Shown here: piece after piece, positions 55,594 through 63,761 of the stretch
Numbering within the stretch: the stretch's first letter is position 1
Layout: each line of letters starts with the position of its first letter
Source: Pseudomonas sp. MYb118
Lineage (GTDB): Bacteria > Pseudomonadota > Gammaproteobacteria > Pseudomonadales > Pseudomonadaceae
Assembly: GCF_040947875.1 (NCBI RefSeq)
Contig: NZ_JBFRXN010000002.1
Span: 1,364,001-1,428,000 of the forward strand
Direction of reading: 5' to 3'
DNA: 64,000 bases
Made by a program: the position numbers and the translations under genes
The notes under the pieces: model-generated
What the model was told of the DNA's origin: nothing
What the model saw: only the letters and a program-made list of their open reading frames with translations
Databases searched by the model: none

Positions 55594-56523
55594 TCAGTGC
55601 TGCTTTTCGAAACGATAGAACAGGTTGGGTTCGCTGACCATGTACAAGGTGCCCGCCTCATCCATGGTCACGCCTTCGGCGCGCGGGATTGTCTTTTTCA
55701 AACCGTTGAAGCCGCCGAGCAAGGTCATGAAGCTGACCTGCTCGCCCTTTTCGTCCAGCTCCAGTAACAGGTGGGAGTCGGCCGACAACACCAGCGTGTG
55801 CCGGGTGCGCGGGTCGATGGCCAGGGCCGAGAGGTTGCGGATGTCCAGCTCGTCACTGGCCAGCTTCTGCTTGTCACCGGTCAGTGTCTGGCCGTCGGTA
55901 CTTTTCCAGATGAACAGGGCCGCCGGACGCTCCTCACCCAGCAGCATGTACTGGTTGTGCGCATCCCAGACCACCGCTTCAAAGGCCTTGTTCTGATCTT
56001 CGGACGGGCCGAGGTCATATTTCGGGAAGTTGGCGATGTTCAACTCGCGGGTATCGGCGTCGACCTTGACGATGGTCAGCGAATGCTCGCGCTCATCGAC
56101 AATGGCCAGCAGGCCGTTGCCCATGACCGTCACCCCTTCCGGGTTGGCCCAGCCCACCAGCGGCATCTTGCGCAGTACGTCACCCTGCAAGGTCAGCTCG
56201 ACCAGGAACGGGTTCTTGCCCATGACCGCGAACAGGGTCTTGGTCTGAGGGTCGTAGGCCAGGTCGGACGCTTCGTCCTTTTCCATGCCCGGCAACACCT
56301 TGGCATCAATCACCGCGTGATAATCCGGCAGCCAGATACTTTCCTGGCGCTCGGCCGGGCTTTCGAAACGCTCCATCACCCAAAGCAGGCCACGGTCATC
56401 CCAGTGCATGGCAAACGCCAAGCCATAGCCGGCGGCAGCCGCCAGCAAAAGCCAGGAATACCAGCGCATGAAAAAGCGTGGGCGACGGGCAGACTTGAGC
56501 GTAGGCAGCGGTTGGGTGGCCAT
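55594..56523 (-). CDS. SdiA-regulated-domain beta-propeller protein, copy 2
   Basis: The 309-residue protein has a basic N-terminus, one membrane helix (residues ~20-40, WYSWLLLAAAAGYGLAFAMH) and the same periplasmic propeller as the next gene. It shares the closing element AEGVTMDEAGTLYMVSEPNL and the start of the fold DEASDLAYDPQTKTLFAVMG. It could bind a ligand or assist envelope proteins; nothing in the sequence decides. The pair is a tandem duplication that has diverged. FAH and D-2-hydroxyglutarate dehydrogenase genes lie upstream on the same strand. Confidence 0.85.
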   Translation of the reverse strand: MATQPLPTLKSARRPRFFMRWYSWLLLAAAAGYGLAFAMHWDDRGLLWVMERFESPAERQESIWLPDYHAVIDAKVLPGMEKDEASDLAYDPQTKTLFAVMGKNPFLVELTLQGDVLRKMPLVGWANPEGVTVMGNGLLAIVDEREHSLTIVKVDADTRELNIANFPKYDLGPSEDQNKAFEAVVWDAHNQYMLLGEERPAALFIWKSTDGQTLTGDKQKLASDELDIRNLSALAIDPRTRHTLVLSADSHLLLELDEKGEQVSFMTLLGGFNGLKKTIPRAEGVTMDEAGTLYMVSEPNLFYRFEKQH

Positions 56524-56662
56524 CGGGGGATGCGTTCCAGAAATTCAGGCTAGAGGTAATAGCACAATTGGGACCGGCTCAGATGCCGTAAACCCTGGAA
56601 TTATCCAGACGAGATGTGAAAAAAATGGCAAATGGCGGGTTTGTCTTGTTATTCACGCCCCC

Positions 56663-56718
56663 CAAGCTCGCTCCCACAAGGACACCACCAGACCTGTAGG
56701 AGCGAGCAAGCTCGCGAT
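56663..56718. repeat. REP pair, left member truncated
   Basis: The REP at 56694-56718 (GAGCAAGCTC core) is complete. The left member (56663-56680) keeps only AAGCTCGCTCCCACAAG, having lost its outer arm. They lie between co-directional propeller copy 2 and the FAH gene, so an internal deletion is likely. Confidence 0.8.
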
Positions 56719-56754
56719 GAACGCCAGAACACCGCGGGGTGTCAGGGGACGAAG

Positions 56755-57420
56755 TTAGCGCACAGTGCTGGTGAAGCGGCTGGCGCCTGGCAGCTCCAGG
56801 ACCAGCTCGTCACCGACGTTCAGCGGGCCGACGCCCACCGGGGTGCCGGTGAGGATCACGTCGCCGGCCTGCAGCGAGAAGCAGCCCGCCATGTGCTGGA
56901 TCATCGGCACGATGGGGTTGAGCATGGCGCTGCTGTTGCCGTCCTGGCGCACTTGCCCGTTGATGGTCAGGCGAATGCCGATGTCGGTCAGGTCAGCGAA
57001 GCTGCTGCCCACCACGAACGGGGCGATCACCGCCGCGCCGTCGAAGGACTTGGCGATTTCCCACGGCAGGCCCTTGGATTTCAGCTCGGCCTGCTTGTCG
57101 CGCAGGGTCAGGTCCAGGGCTGGCGCAAAACCGGAAATGGCGTCCAGCACTTCTTCACGGCTGGGCTTGGTCGACAGCGGTTTGCCGATCAACACGGCGA
57201 TTTCCGCTTCGTAATGCACCGAACCGCGCTCGGTGGGAATGCTGAAACCGCCTTCCAGCGGCACCACACAACTGCCCGGCTTGATGAACAGCAGAGGCTC
57301 CGTCGGAACCGGGTTGTCCAGCTCCTTGGCGTGTTCGGCGTAGTTGCGCCCGATGCACACCACCTTGCCCAATGGAAAGTGGATGCGCGTGCCGTCGACA
57401 TACTGGTGCTGATAGCTCAT
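56755..57420 (-). CDS. Fumarylacetoacetate-hydrolase-family protein
   Basis: The 221-residue cytoplasmic FAH-fold enzyme has the metal-binding acids in VHYEAEIAVLIGKPL near residue 70 and the Lys/Asp region GFAPALDLTLRD near 94-105. The C-terminal sequence has GDVILTGTPVGVGPL. The short form resembles YcgM/FAHD1 acylpyruvases and oxaloacetate decarboxylases; the actual substrate is not known. It is 36 bases downstream of the D-2-hydroxyglutarate dehydrogenase gene and likely co-transcribed. Confidence 0.88.
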   Translation of the reverse strand: MSYQHQYVDGTRIHFPLGKVVCIGRNYAEHAKELDNPVPTEPLLFIKPGSCVVPLEGGFSIPTERGSVHYEAEIAVLIGKPLSTKPSREEVLDAISGFAPALDLTLRDKQAELKSKGLPWEIAKSFDGAAVIAPFVVGSSFADLTDIGIRLTINGQVRQDGNSSAMLNPIVPMIQHMAGCFSLQAGDVILTGTPVGVGPLNVGDELVLELPGASRFTSTVR

Positions 57421-57456
57421 TACCGACTCCTGGTTCTTGGCTCTTATGTGCTGAAT

Positions 57457-58851
57457 TCAAACAGCGAAAATCTTGCCCGGGTTCATGATGCCGTTCGGAT
57501 CGAACACCGCCTTGAGCGCTTTCATGTACTCGATCTCAACCGGTGAGCGGCTGTAGGTCAAGTAGTCGCGCTTGACCAGCCCCACGCCGTGCTCGGCGGA
57601 AATCGAACCGTTGTACTGCTCGACGGTTTCGAACACCCGCTTGTTGACCGTCGCGCAGCGGGCGAAAAACTCGTCCTTGTCCAGATCTTCCGGCTTGAGG
57701 ATGTTCAGGTGCAGGTTGCCGTCACCAATGTGGCCGTACCAGACCACTTCGAAATCCGGGTAGTCTTCTGCGACGATCGCGTCAATTTCCTGCAAAAACG
57801 CCGTAACTTTCGACACAGTGACTGAAATATCGTTTTTGTACGGCGTGCGGTGGGAGATGGTCTCGGAGATGTACTCGCGCAACTTCCACAGGTTCTGCAA
57901 CTGGGTCTGGTTCTGGCTCATCACGCCGTCCAGCACCCAGCCCTGCTCGACACAGTTTTCGAAGATTTCCAGGGCCAGGTTGGCCACTTCCTCAGTGGTC
58001 GCCTCGAATTCCAGCAGGGCGTAGAACGGGCATTCGGTGTCGAACGGCGACGGCACATCGCCGCGGGCCATGACGTTGGCCAGGGCCTTGTCGGAAAAGA
58101 ACTCGAAAGCGGTCAGGTCGAGCTTGCCGTGGAAGGCGTGCAACACCGGCATGATCGAGTCGAGATCGGCGGTGCCGAGCACCATGGCCGTGAGGTTCTT
58201 CGGCGCACGGTCCAGGCGCATGGTCGCCTCGACCACAAAGCCCAGGGTGCCTTCGGCGCCGATGAACAACTGGCGCATGTCGTAGCCGGTGGCGTTCTTG
58301 ATCAGGTCGTGGTTCAGCTCCAGCAGGTCGCCCTTGCCGGTCACCACCTTCATGCCCGCCACCCAGTTGCGGGTCATGCCATAGCGAATCACCTTGATCC
58401 CGCCGGCATTGGTGCCGATATTGCCGCCAATCTGGCTGGAACCCGCGGACGCGAAATCCACCGGGTAATACAGGCCCTTTTCCTCGGCGACGTTCTGCAG
58501 ATGCTCGGTCACCACCCCCGGCTGGCACACGGCGGTGCGGTCGGTCAGGTTCACGTCGAGGATCTGGTTCATGTAGTCGAACGACACCACCACTTCACCA
58601 TTGGCCGCCACCGCAGCGGCGGACAGCCCGGTGCGACCGCCGGAAGGCACCAGCGCCACCTTGTGCTGGTTGGCCCAACGAACGATGGCCTGCACCTGTT
58701 CGATGGTCTTGGGGAACACGATGGCCGTGGGCGCCGGGGCGAATTGCTTGGTCCAGTCCTTGCCGTAGGTATTCAGGGAGTCGGCATCAAGCAACACCTT
58801 GCCTGGCTCGACCAAGGTCTTCAGTTCTTCAATCTGGGCAGGACTGGTCAT
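57457..58851 (-). CDS. d2hgdh: FAD-linked D-2-hydroxyglutarate dehydrogenase
   Basis: Oxidises D-2-hydroxyglutarate to 2-oxoglutarate. The 464 residues comprise a PCMH FAD domain (VALVPSGGRTGLSAAAVAAN near residue 70; GNIGTNAGGIKVIRYG near 145) and a C-terminal cap with the metal/substrate histidines in WYGHIGDGNLHLN near 378 and the acid/His in GSISAEHGVGLVKRDYL. It is divergent from serA. In Pseudomonas (I recall PA0317/PA0316 and work in P. stutzeri) this enzyme drives SerA by removing the D-2-hydroxyglutarate that SerA makes. ATG 58851 is chosen; an upstream ATG would add ten residues. Confidence 0.92.
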   Translation of the reverse strand: MTSPAQIEELKTLVEPGKVLLDADSLNTYGKDWTKQFAPAPTAIVFPKTIEQVQAIVRWANQHKVALVPSGGRTGLSAAAVAANGEVVVSFDYMNQILDVNLTDRTAVCQPGVVTEHLQNVAEEKGLYYPVDFASAGSSQIGGNIGTNAGGIKVIRYGMTRNWVAGMKVVTGKGDLLELNHDLIKNATGYDMRQLFIGAEGTLGFVVEATMRLDRAPKNLTAMVLGTADLDSIMPVLHAFHGKLDLTAFEFFSDKALANVMARGDVPSPFDTECPFYALLEFEATTEEVANLALEIFENCVEQGWVLDGVMSQNQTQLQNLWKLREYISETISHRTPYKNDISVTVSKVTAFLQEIDAIVAEDYPDFEVVWYGHIGDGNLHLNILKPEDLDKDEFFARCATVNKRVFETVEQYNGSISAEHGVGLVKRDYLTYSRSPVEIEYMKALKAVFDPNGIMNPGKIFAV

Positions 58852-58920
58852 CGACAGAACTCTCGAACAATTCATGGTCATCCTGAGAACGCTTCACGTC
58901 GCAGGAACGGGTGTTTAGCG

Positions 58921-58944
58921 GGTCGCTATGCTAGCATACCGACC
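58921..58944. promoter_or_regulatory. Palindrome in the d2hgdh / serA divergent promoter region
   Basis: GGTCG.TATGCTAGCATA.CGACC is a 24-base dyad broken by one mismatched pair, lying 70 bases from the d2hgdh start and 110 bases from the serA start. It also contains -10-like TATGCT on both strands. It is a candidate operator for co-control of the pair. Confidence 0.5.
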
Positions 58945-59054
58945 CCGCAGCTCAGTGCCCAACGGCCCCGATGCGGCGACGGCAGATTTGTCGTCCGGGT
59001 CAGCGTCTGTTGACCATTTCCTGCCATTTTTCTCCGGGATACAGGTTTACGCAG

Positions 59055-60284
59055 ATGAGCAAGACTTCTCTCGATAAGAGCAAGATCAAGTTCCTTCTTC
59101 TCGAAGGCGTCCACCAATCGGCTGTCGACGTCCTCAAGTCGTCCGGCTACACCAATATCGAGTACCTCACCGGTTCTCTGCCGGAAGCTCAGCTGAAGGA
59201 AAAGATCGCCGATGCTCACTTCATCGGCATTCGCTCCCGCACTCAATTGACTGAAGAAATCTTCGATCACGCGAAGAAGCTCGTCGCAGTCGGTTGCTTC
59301 TGCATCGGCACCAATCAGGTCGACCTGAACGCGGCCCGCGAGCGCGGTATCGCCGTGTTCAACGCGCCGTACTCCAACACCCGCTCCGTCGCCGAGCTGG
59401 TGCTGGCCGAAGCGATCCTGTTGCTGCGCGGCATCCCTGAGAAGAACGCTTCCTGCCACCGTGGCGGCTGGATCAAGAGCGCGGCCAACTCCTTCGAGAT
59501 CCGTGGCAAGAAGCTGGGCATCGTCGGTTATGGCTCGATCGGTACGCAGTTGTCGGTCCTGGCCGAAGGCCTGGGCATGCAGGTGTACTTCTACGACACC
59601 GTGACCAAGCTGCCACTGGGTAACGCCACCCAGGTCGGCAACCTGCACGAACTGCTGGGCATGTCCGACATCGTCACCCTGCACGTTCCGGAAACCGCTG
59701 CGACCCAGTGGATGATCGGCGAGAAGGAAATCCGCGCCATCAAGAAAGGCGGCATCCTGATCAACGCCGCTCGCGGCACCGTGGTCGAACTGGACCACCT
59801 GGCAGCCGCCATCAAGGACAAGCACCTGATCGGCGCGGCCATCGACGTCTTCCCGGTGGAACCACGTTCCAACGACGAAGAGTTCGAAAGCCCGCTGCGT
59901 GGCCTGGACAACGTGATCCTGACCCCGCACATCGGTGGCTCCACCGCTGAAGCGCAAGCCAACATCGGTCTGGAAGTGGCGGAAAAACTGGTCAAGTACA
60001 GTGACAACGGTACCTCGGTATCGTCGGTGAACTTCCCGGAAGTGGCCCTGCCGGCTCACCCTGGCAAGCACCGCCTGCTGCACATCCACGAGAACATCCC
60101 GGGTGTGATGAGCGAGATCAACAAGGTCTTCGCCGAAAACGGCATCAACATCTCCGGTCAGTTCCTGCAGACCAACGAGAAAGTCGGTTACGTGGTGATC
60201 GACGTCGACGCCGAATACTCGGATCTGGCGCAAGAGAAACTGTCGCACATCAACGGCACTATTCGTTGCCGCGTGCTGTTCTAA
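59055..60284 (+). CDS. serA: D-3-phosphoglycerate dehydrogenase SerA
   Basis: First step of serine synthesis; also reduces 2-oxoglutarate to D-2-hydroxyglutarate. The 409 residues have the NAD fold GIVGYGSIGTQLSVLAEGLG near 155, arginine in NAARGTVVELDHL near 235, the catalytic His in TPHIGGSTAEAQ near 292 and a C-terminal ACT domain (~335-409, HENIPGVMSEINKVF) for serine feedback. This is the shorter E. coli-type enzyme. ATG 59055 fits the family start MSKTSLDKSKIKF. An intrinsic terminator lies 90 bases after the stop. Confidence 0.97.
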   Translation: MSKTSLDKSKIKFLLLEGVHQSAVDVLKSSGYTNIEYLTGSLPEAQLKEKIADAHFIGIRSRTQLTEEIFDHAKKLVAVGCFCIGTNQVDLNAARERGIAVFNAPYSNTRSVAELVLAEAILLLRGIPEKNASCHRGGWIKSAANSFEIRGKKLGIVGYGSIGTQLSVLAEGLGMQVYFYDTVTKLPLGNATQVGNLHELLGMSDIVTLHVPETAATQWMIGEKEIRAIKKGGILINAARGTVVELDHLAAAIKDKHLIGAAIDVFPVEPRSNDEEFESPLRGLDNVILTPHIGGSTAEAQANIGLEVAEKLVKYSDNGTSVSSVNFPEVALPAHPGKHRLLHIHENIPGVMSEINKVFAENGINISGQFLQTNEKVGYVVIDVDAEYSDLAQEKLSHINGTIRCRVLF

Positions 60285-60292
60285 GACAGCGA

Positions 60293-60370
60293 CAAGCTGC
60301 AAGCTACAAGCTACAAGCCGAGATTTGCTTCGGCTTGTAGCCTGAGGCTTGAGGCTTGAGGCTTGCAGCT
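60293..60370. repeat. Imperfect palindrome of CAAGCTRCAAGC / GAGGCTT units
   Basis: Tandem CAAGCTAC-type units run on the left, and GCTTGTAG then GAGGCTTGAGGCTT units in the reverse sense on the right; the arms meet at CCGAGATTTGCTTCGG. It is a third repeat type in the window and lies just upstream of the serA terminator. Confidence 0.75.
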
Positions 60371-60372
60371 AT

Positions 60373-60407
60373 AAAAAAAGGGAACCCCGGCGGGGTTCCC
60401 TTTTTTT
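60373..60407. terminator. Bidirectional intrinsic terminator serA / DUF4399
   Basis: AAAAAAAGGGAACCCCG / CGGGGTTCCCTTTTTTT stem with A and T tracts on each side. The right-hand T-run reaches into the stop codon of the DUF4399 gene, so one structure ends both convergent messages. Confidence 0.95.
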
Positions 60408-60831
60408 ATTCCACGTTGACGGTGATTTTCTTCGACACGATCGGCGGGTCGAACGCCATGTGATTCTTGTCGCCCAACTCCAGCTGCAAGGTGTGCTTGC
60501 CGGGGGCCAGTTTGATCTCGGCAAAGGTCTGGGCCTTGCCGAAGTGCATGTGGTTGGCGTCGGTCGGGACCACCGCGCCGGCCGGCACGATCTCCTTGGC
60601 GTCGATCAGCAAGTGGTGGTGACCGGTGTTCTGCGTGGCATCGCCTGCCGGTGCCAGGGCAACGTTCTTCGTCCCGAACTGAACCTTGAACTGCTGGGAA
60701 ACCGTGGCCCCGTCCTCGGGAGAAACGATGAACACTTCGGCACCTTCCGGCGCCGGCGTCGCGGCACTGGCCAGCACCGAGACACCCATCAGCAAACCAG
60801 CCAAAGCAGCACGTGACATAAAGGTTTTCAT
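60406..60831 (-). CDS. Exported DUF4399 protein
   Basis: The 141 residues have a signal peptide (residues ~1-23, ending SVLASA) and a single DUF4399 domain with HHHLLIDAKEIVPAG near residue 71 and PDANHMHFG-type TDANHMHFGKAQ near 92. The clustered histidines could bind a metal, but this is not established. It is periplasmic and of unknown function, and is divergent from the binding-protein gene at 60967. Confidence 0.88.
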   Translation of the reverse strand: MKTFMSRAALAGLLMGVSVLASAATPAPEGAEVFIVSPEDGATVSQQFKVQFGTKNVALAPAGDATQNTGHHHLLIDAKEIVPAGAVVPTDANHMHFGKAQTFAEIKLAPGKHTLQLELGDKNHMAFDPPIVSKKITVNVE

Positions 60832-60966
60832 TCTCTTCTCCGGTTTTTTCGTAAAATTCGCGTGGTCATGACAACTTCATGACCATTCGTTGTCGAAGGC
60901 ACTCGACAACCATAGCAAAGCGAGCCTGAATCAAAGGGTCGCCATAAGAAATTCCAAGGAGTGACC

Positions 60967-61545
60967 ATGCGCTTGTTGCCTGGCCTGATCTGCCTGCTAC
61001 CCCTCCTGAGCCCCTTGGCTCACGCCGAATTGATTGACGATGTGAACGACCGTGGCGAATTGCGTATCGCCCTTGAGGCTAATACACCGCCCTTCAATTT
61101 CAAGAACGACGGCAACCTCGCAGGCTTTGAAGTCGAACTGGGTCAATTGCTGGCCAACGAGCTCGATGTACGGGCCGACTTCGTCGTCACCGACTCGGGC
61201 GATCTGCTGACCGGCGTGGAAAGCGGCAAGTACGACATCGCTATCAACCACATAGCACTGACCCCGGAACTCAAGGATCGTTTCGACTTCAGCGAACCTT
61301 ACGCCCAGGTCGACGGGCAATTGATCGCGCAGAAGGAAGAGCAGCCTCGTTCGATGCTGCTGGTGCAGTCACTGGCCGAGGAAAAACCCAAGGCCGTCGC
61401 GCCGGTCAGCCTGGCGATACCGTTCCAGAAGGGCAACCCGGCGTTCCGCGCCAGCCTGGAAAACGCCTTGCAACGGATCAAGGCCGATGGGCGCCTGGAG
61501 GCGCTGGAGAAGAAGTGGCTGGCGGGGGATGGGGTGCAGCCCTGA
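60967..61545 (+). CDS. Short SBP_bac_3-type periplasmic binding protein lacking most of lobe 2
   Basis: The 192-residue protein has a signal peptide (1-20, LSPLAHA) and a first lobe typical of amino-acid binding proteins (LRIALEANTPPFNFKNDGNL at 32-51; ESGKYDIAINHIALTPELKD). After LIAQKEE at ~124 the sequence jumps to an end segment (PFQKGNPAFRASLENALQRI ... LEALEKKW). About 60-70 residues of the second lobe usually found there are missing, although the frame is open. AAGGAG is five bases before the ATG. No transporter genes adjoin. It could be a functional mini-protein or a decayed gene. Confidence 0.8.
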   Translation: MRLLPGLICLLPLLSPLAHAELIDDVNDRGELRIALEANTPPFNFKNDGNLAGFEVELGQLLANELDVRADFVVTDSGDLLTGVESGKYDIAINHIALTPELKDRFDFSEPYAQVDGQLIAQKEEQPRSMLLVQSLAEEKPKAVAPVSLAIPFQKGNPAFRASLENALQRIKADGRLEALEKKWLAGDGVQP

Positions 61546-61568
61546 GGCTTGAAATCACGCCAAGCCCC

Positions 61569-61658
61569 CTGTAGGAGCGAGCTTGCTCGCGATTGCGGTG
61601 TATCAGCCACATCATTGTTGACTGAGACACCGCAATCGCGAGCAAGCTCGCTCCTACA
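61569..61658. repeat. REP pair (inverted)
   Basis: REPs at 61569-61593 and 61633-61658 (GAGCTTGCTC core) in the convergent junction between the short binding protein and the DUF523 gene. Confidence 0.93.
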
Positions 61659-61675
61659 AGGATGATGTGTCTTTC

Positions 61676-62161
61676 TCAAATTAGTGCAGCCAACGCCACC
61701 GCCGCCTCGGCCAGTTCCAGCTCGCTGAACACCTGCACCCCATGGCGCGTGAGCAACGCCGCCGTCACCCCCTCGCCGCTGACCTTGACCCCGCTGAACG
61801 TGCCGTCATAGGTCAGGCGGTTGCCGCAGGACGGGCTGTTGGCCTTGAGCACGGCGATGCGGATGCCGTGGGCCTGCACCAGGGCCAGCGCCTGCTGTGC
61901 CCCAGCCAGGAACTGCGCGCTGACGTCCTCGCCCTCGGTGGTGATGACCGATGCCTGTCCATCCAGCACCTGCACACCCTGCCCGCCGGGGATTTCCGCT
62001 GCCGCCCGTGGCGTCGGCAAGCCACCGGCGACCTCAGGGCACAAGGGCACCACACGCCCGTCATCGAGCCATTGCTGGAGCTGATCGAACGGCCCGCTGG
62101 CGCCACCGTCATACCGCACGCGGTGGCCCAGCAGGCAGCGACTCACCAGCACCTTGTGCAT
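61676..62161 (-). CDS. DUF523 protein
   Basis: The 161-residue cytoplasmic protein has the DUF523 pattern: VSRCLLGHRVRYDGG at the N-terminus, PLCPEVAGGLPTPR near residue 39, and LKANSPSCGN near 104. The three conserved cysteines (Cys9, Cys41 and the SPSCG cysteine) suggest a metal or Fe-S site; function is unknown. It starts two bases after the stop of the 2OG oxygenase gene, so the two are one transcription unit. Confidence 0.9.
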   Translation of the reverse strand: MHKVLVSRCLLGHRVRYDGGASGPFDQLQQWLDDGRVVPLCPEVAGGLPTPRAAAEIPGGQGVQVLDGQASVITTEGEDVSAQFLAGAQQALALVQAHGIRIAVLKANSPSCGNRLTYDGTFSGVKVSGEGVTAALLTRHGVQVFSELELAEAAVALAALI

Positions 62162-62163
62162 GA

Positions 62164-62787
62164 TCAGAACGGCTCGTTGCCGCGACGGCGGAACCAGCCG
62201 GTCAACGACAGGCGATCACGGGTTGCCGGCAGCACTTCATGGGGCACCTCGCCCGAGAGGAACACCACCAGGCAGCCGCCGGTGGGCTGCACGTCGTACT
62301 CGCCACGGTCCGCCAGGTACATGCGCAACTGGCCGCCCTCTTGCGGCAGCCAGGCATCATTGAGGTAGAGCACCGCCGACACCGCACGCCGGTCGTCGTC
62401 ACGGAAGCGGTCGAGGTGCTTGAGGTAGAACGCCCCGGGCGGGTACAGGGCGAAATGGCACTCGAAGTCTTCCAGGCCCAGGTACAGGCCGCGATTGATC
62501 GCTTCGCGCAGGCTGTCCATCAGCGCCAGGTAACTGTCGCAGGCGGCTGCCTGGCCCGGTTCGATCCACTGGATCTTGTCGCCGCGAATCGCCTCGCGAA
62601 TCTCCGTGGTCGACCCGCGCCCTACGCCGGCCGGGGCCAGGTCACCCTCGGCCGCACGTTTACGGCACTCAGCCGCCAACGCCCGGGTCAGATCCAGAGG
62701 CAGGAAAATATTCTGCTGCGACCAGCCATGTTCGGCCAGGTCGTCGACGATACGTAACAGCAGCGGGTGATCAGAGGATATTTGCAT
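62164..62787 (-). CDS. 2-Oxoglutarate/Fe(II)-dependent oxygenase (prolyl-hydroxylase-like)
   Basis: The 207-residue cytoplasmic dioxygenase has the iron ligands HLD (in YLKHLDRF near residue 122) and a distal His in GEVPHEVLP near 183. The 2OG arginine follows in RLSLTGWFRRR near 197. It resembles the PHD/SM-20-type 2OG oxygenases of Pseudomonas that hydroxylate EF-Tu; which protein is targeted here is not shown. The start is either 62787 (MQISSDHP) or an ATG three codons upstream; neither has a clear ribosome-binding site. Confidence 0.88.
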   Translation of the reverse strand: MQISSDHPLLLRIVDDLAEHGWSQQNIFLPLDLTRALAAECRKRAAEGDLAPAGVGRGSTTEIREAIRGDKIQWIEPGQAAACDSYLALMDSLREAINRGLYLGLEDFECHFALYPPGAFYLKHLDRFRDDDRRAVSAVLYLNDAWLPQEGGQLRMYLADRGEYDVQPTGGCLVVFLSGEVPHEVLPATRDRLSLTGWFRRRGNEPF

Positions 62788-62904
62788 GGCGCGCATAGTA
62801 TGCCTGTGCCGGAAAATCCGACAGAGCCACGCGGCGGCTTGATACGAATTCTCGACAAGTCGGTATGCCGCACGGAGAATAGTCGGCTGCTGACAGGAGT
62901 CCCT

Positions 62905-63657
62905 ATGCGTCGTTTGCTTTTCTCACTGCTGATGTTCTGCGTTATGCCCGCCTGGGCAGACGGCCACGACCAGTTGTACAAGGTCGCCGGCTGGCCGGAA
63001 CAACGTGCGCATTTCAACGATGCCCTGACAGCCGCGCAGCAGCGTTACCAGAACAGCCTGCCGCCGGCGGTGTTCCAGGCGCTGGTGAACAACAGCAATC
63101 AACGCTTTGCCCCCCAGGCCGTCGACCAGCGCGCCGAGGCGCAACTGCGCAAGAACCTCGCGGACCCCAAGCCGGCGCTGGCCTTCTTCCAGTCGCCACT
63201 GGGCAAGAAGATCGTGGCCGCCGAGCTACTGGCGACCCGTCGCGATCAGCTGGCGAAAAATGCCAAGGGCCTGCCAAAGATGCAGGCCAGTGACAGCCGT
63301 CTGCTGATCATCGGCCACCTGGCCCAGGCCCTGCCCGCCCGCGAAGCCGGCGCGGAAGTCAGCCTGGCGATCGCCGGTGTCGCCGCCGACAGCCTCAGCG
63401 CGATGATCCCCGGCCTGCTCGGCGGCGGCCAGGCCCAGGGCCTGTTGAATGGTCAACGCCAGCGCCTGATGGACCAGATCGGCAGCGACCTGAACAACAC
63501 GCTCCTGTATGTGTACCGCGACCTGTCGGATAACGAGCTGGAAGAGTTCGCCACCTTTGCCGAGTCGGCGGAAGGCCAGGCCTATTACCAGGCGGCGCTG
63601 GCGGCGATCCGGGCGGGGTTGGCGGTGGGGCAGAGTTCTTCGAACCTCAGCCAGTGA
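62905..63657 (+). CDS. Exported DUF2059 protein
   Basis: The 250 residues have a signal peptide (MRRLLFSLLMFCVMPAWA, cleaved near 18) followed by a helical region and a DUF2059 domain towards the C-terminus (DLSDNELEEFATFAESAEGQ near 213-232). The DUF2059 element is usually found in small periplasmic proteins of unknown function. ACAGGAGT precedes the ATG at 62905; longer in-frame starts are rejected. It is divergent from the 2OG oxygenase gene. Confidence 0.88.
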   Translation: MRRLLFSLLMFCVMPAWADGHDQLYKVAGWPEQRAHFNDALTAAQQRYQNSLPPAVFQALVNNSNQRFAPQAVDQRAEAQLRKNLADPKPALAFFQSPLGKKIVAAELLATRRDQLAKNAKGLPKMQASDSRLLIIGHLAQALPAREAGAEVSLAIAGVAADSLSAMIPGLLGGGQAQGLLNGQRQRLMDQIGSDLNNTLLYVYRDLSDNELEEFATFAESAEGQAYYQAALAAIRAGLAVGQSSSNLSQ

Positions 63658-63679
63658 TCTTTGGCGCCTGAGAGGGCCC

Positions 63680-63745
63680 CATCGCGAGCAGGCTCGCTCC
63701 TACAGGGGCAGCGGCGCACCCTGTAGGAGCGAGCCTGCTCGCGAT
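63680..63745. repeat. REP pair (inverted)
   Basis: REPs at 63680-63705 and 63720-63745 (GAGCCTGCTC core) are 14 bases apart in the convergent junction of the DUF2059 gene and the hydrolase fragment at the window end. Confidence 0.93.
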
Positions 63746-63761
63746 GAGGCCCGAACAGCCA

